Of a DNA stretch of 64,000 bases, positions 62,039-64,000 are shown piece after piece. Source of the DNA: Dokdonia sp. Hel_I_53 (lineage in GTDB: Bacteria > Bacteroidota > Bacteroidia > Flavobacteriales > Flavobacteriaceae); the NCBI RefSeq assembly GCF_007827465.1, contig NZ_VISL01000001.1, forward strand, positions 2,561,001 through 2,625,000. The letters run 5' to 3'. A model generated the notes under the pieces. It was not told the origin of the DNA. It did not search any database and worked only from the letters and a program-made list of their open reading frames with translations. The translations under genes were made by a program, and so were the position numbers. The stretch's first letter is position 1, and each line of letters begins with the position of its first letter.

Positions 62039-63286
62039 ATGCTTCTTAAAATTCACCACCCAAATACACATTGCGAAGGAAGCATACAGATCACTGGATC
62101 AAAAAGTGAAACCAATAGACTGCTAATTTTGCAAGCGCTTTTTGAGGGTATAAGCTTGAAAAATGTTTCAAATAGTGATGATGCAAAAGTGATGCAGCAA
62201 GCATTATTGTCAGATCAAAAAGAAATAGATATTCATCATGCGGGCACAGCAATGCGCTTTCTTACAGCCTATTTTTCTATACAAAAAGGTCGCGAGACGT
62301 TACTCACTGGAAGCTCACGTATGCAAGAACGACCCATAGAAATCCTTGTAGATGCTGTAAGGCAATTAGGAGCAATTATTAGGTACACAAAAAAGGAAGG
62401 GTTTCCACCTATTCAAATTCACGGTAAAAATCTCACTAAAGACACCATAACTCTTAAAGCAGATGTGAGTAGTCAGTATATTTCTGCATTGATGATGATG
62501 GGAGCAAAACTTGAAAGTGGTCTGACGATTCACTTAGTGGGTAAAATTACTTCCATTCCTTATATCTATATGACTTTGGCGTTACTGAGACAAATAGATG
62601 TAGAAGCTACATTTAAAGACCAAACTATCGTTATTTCCTCTGGTAGAAAGACTAAAGTGGATCGCAAAGTGGTCGTAGAGTCAGACTGGAGTAGTGCTTC
62701 TTATTTTTATAGCATTATTGCGCTTTCGCGAAAGCGTATCTCTAACCCATCAATTATCTTAGGAAGCTATAGAGAGAATAGTCTTCAGGGCGATGCGGTG
62801 CTACAAGAAATTTATAAAAAATTAGGAGTAAGCTCTATTTTTAAAGATGACAAATTACAGCTAAAACTCATCAGAGATTTTGAGCTACCCAAAACCATAA
62901 CTTTAGATCTAGTGCGTTGTCCAGACATTGCACAAACAATAGCGGTAACGTGCTTAGGACTAGGAGTGGGCTGTCATTTAACAGGATTACACACCCTTAA
63001 AATAAAAGAAACAGATAGGCTAGAAGCGCTCAAAGAGGAGATTACAAAACTAGGTGGAGCAATAATGGTTACAGAAAAAGACCTCACATTATTGCCTCAA
63101 AAAGCCCCTCTTAATGAGAATATAACCATCGCTACCTATCATGATCACCGTATGGCAATGTCATTTGCACCATTAGGATTACAGATACCTATGTTAATTG
63201 AAGATGCAAGAGTAGTTTCAAAATCTTACCCAGATTATTGGAATGACCTAAAAAGTTTAGGCTTTGTACAAGAGATAATTGGTTAA
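62039..63286 (+). CDS. aroA: 3-phosphoshikimate 1-carboxyvinyltransferase (EPSP synthase)
   Basis: The start is the ATG giving MLLKIHHPNTHCEGSIQITGSKSETNRLL; the open frame goes further back but overlaps mazG. At 415 residues it is slightly short of the usual 425-440. Visible motifs are GSKSETNR (phosphate site), HHAGTAMRFLTAY (the LGNAGTA-equivalent), SRMQERPIEILVDAVRQLG and ETDRLEALKEEI. It makes EPSP in the shikimate pathway. A perfect palindrome (62721-62736) encodes ALSRKR in frame. The neighbours are not aromatic genes. Confidence 0.94.
   Translation: MLLKIHHPNTHCEGSIQITGSKSETNRLLILQALFEGISLKNVSNSDDAKVMQQALLSDQKEIDIHHAGTAMRFLTAYFSIQKGRETLLTGSSRMQERPIEILVDAVRQLGAIIRYTKKEGFPPIQIHGKNLTKDTITLKADVSSQYISALMMMGAKLESGLTIHLVGKITSIPYIYMTLALLRQIDVEATFKDQTIVISSGRKTKVDRKVVVESDWSSASYFYSIIALSRKRISNPSIILGSYRENSLQGDAVLQEIYKKLGVSSIFKDDKLQLKLIRDFELPKTITLDLVRCPDIAQTIAVTCLGLGVGCHLTGLHTLKIKETDRLEALKEEITKLGGAIMVTEKDLTLLPQKAPLNENITIATYHDHRMAMSFAPLGLQIPMLIEDARVVSKSYPDYWNDLKSLGFVQEIIG
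62721..62736. repeat. 16-bp palindrome, perfect copy
   Basis: Perfect copy inside aroA. Confidence 0.95.
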
Positions 63287-63290
63287 AGAC

Positions 63291-63322
63291 TTGACAACCC
63301 CTATCCCGAAATTGTATATTTG
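63291..63322 (+). promoter_or_regulatory. Promoter of queA
   Basis: TTG (63291-63293), 21 bp, TATATTTG (63315-63322): a full match to the -7 consensus with acceptable spacing. The leader would be about 55 bases. Confidence 0.7.
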
Positions 63323-63384
63323 CGGTCTTGCTAAAATCCCTTGTGTAAAGCACAAGAACACATATTTTAAAACGAGACACCTAT

Positions 63385-64000
63385 ATGAAATTATCACATT
63401 TTAATTTTGACTTGCCAGATGAATTACTAGCAGATCGCCCAGCAGAAAACCGCGACGAATCTCGCCTCATGGTAGTAGATAGAAAGAAGGGCACGATAGA
63501 GCACAAGATGTTCAAGGATCTCATTGATTATTTTGAGCCAGAAGATGTGATGGTACTCAACAATACGAAGGTTTTCCCAGCAAGACTGTATGGAAATAAA
63601 GAAAAAACAGGTGCCCGTATAGAGGTATTTCTTCTTCGTGAGCTTAACTCAGAAACACGTCTTTGGGACGTGCTTGTCGATCCAGCACGTAAGATACGTA
63701 TAGGTAACAAGCTCTACTTTGGAGATGATGAAACACTAGTAGCAGAGGTAATTGATAATACGACATCAAGAGGACGTACTTTACGTTTTTTATATGACGG
63801 TTCTTACGAAGAGTTTAGAAATAAACTTACTTCTCTGGGGGAAACTCCATTGCCAAAATATATTAATCGAGAGGTAGAGCCAGAGGATGAAGAGCGTTAC
63901 CAGACTATTTACGCTAAAGAGGAAGGAGCTGTAGCGGCGCCTACTGCTGGGCTACACTTCTCAAAACACCTATTAAAGCGTCTGGAAATTAAGGGTGTAA
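63385..64000 (+). CDS. queA: tRNA preQ1(34) S-adenosylmethionine ribosyltransferase-isomerase (cut by window edge)
   Basis: The frame is open from the ATG at 63385 to the end of the window (205 codons seen of about 345). It starts [20 protein letters not shown] and contains [12 protein letters not shown] and [11 protein letters not shown], the family signatures. QueA transfers the ribosyl part of SAM to preQ1 in tRNA to make epoxyqueuosine. Confidence 0.95.
   Translation, partial: MKLSHFNFDLPDELLADRPAENRDESRLMVVDRKKGTIEHKMFKDLIDYFEPEDVMVLNNTKVFPARLYGNKEKTGARIEVFLLRELNSETRLWDVLVDPARKIRIGNKLYFGDDETLVAEVIDNTTSRGRTLRFLYDGSYEEFRNKLTSLGETPLPKYINREVEPEDEERYQTIYAKEEGAVAAPTAGLHFSKHLLKRLEIKGV

Overview
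The window reads as a chromosome segment of a marine flavobacterium (Bacteroidota, Flavobacteriaceae). The evidence is AT-rich DNA, promoters of the Bacteroidota type (TTG, about 19 bp, TAnnTTTG), GldA, a protease with a type IX secretion (T9SS) sorting tail, GEVED and CIA30-domain proteins, a TonB-dependent receptor, and many small secreted proteins. A 16-bp palindrome, CGCTTTCGCGAAAGCG, recurs 11 times perfectly and at least five more times with one or two changes. The overall impression is of Dokdonia or a close relative; that genus call is inference from memory.

Region by region: 1-2190 carries the end of a surface-glycan type cluster (glycosyltransferase, methyltransferase, FabH-like synthase). 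2475-7086 has gcvP, a UbiA-like membrane protein and an ECF sigma factor with a small zinc-finger-like partner. 7216-10296 is a GbsR/MarR-headed operon of membrane proteins, a TIGR01777 epimerase and an SRPBCC protein, with a shared 26-bp motif in front of its two leading genes. 10386-24227 is mostly housekeeping: glycosyltransferase, M3 peptidase, a candidate small RNA, purE-purK, a fused hypoxanthine phosphoribosyltransferase-adenylate kinase, obgE, M15 peptidase, acetyltransferases, tRNA-Gly and pepE. 24295-37527 holds an M1 peptidase, a hybrid histidine kinase, a siderophore-type receptor with a PepSY membrane protein, and a secreted M43 protease.

39113-47350 is the unusual part. It is an array of gene cassettes separated by four full (640-700 bp) and two partial copies of a highly structured non-coding module. 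The two ends of each cassette are inverted repeats of each other and differ from those of the other cassettes. That is the logic of integron cassettes and their attC sites, but with a GTTRYR-like core instead of GTTRRRY, a much longer module, and no integrase in view. The cassettes carry a lipoprotein, a tautomerase with a DUF1622 protein and an APC permease, and three proteins of unknown function. The left edge cuts a CPBP protease gene, the right edge is decayed, and the 16-bp palindrome is absent throughout.

47464-64000 is again housekeeping: pnp, rpsO, gldA with two outer-membrane-type proteins, an aromatic amino acid operon (pheA, aminotransferase, tyrA, DAHP synthase-chorismate mutase), rsgA-dtd-mazG-aroA, and the start of queA. 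The aromatic operon is preceded by a textbook attenuator: a 25-residue leader peptide with 10 aromatic residues, an antiterminator arm inside its last codons and an intrinsic terminator just before pheA.
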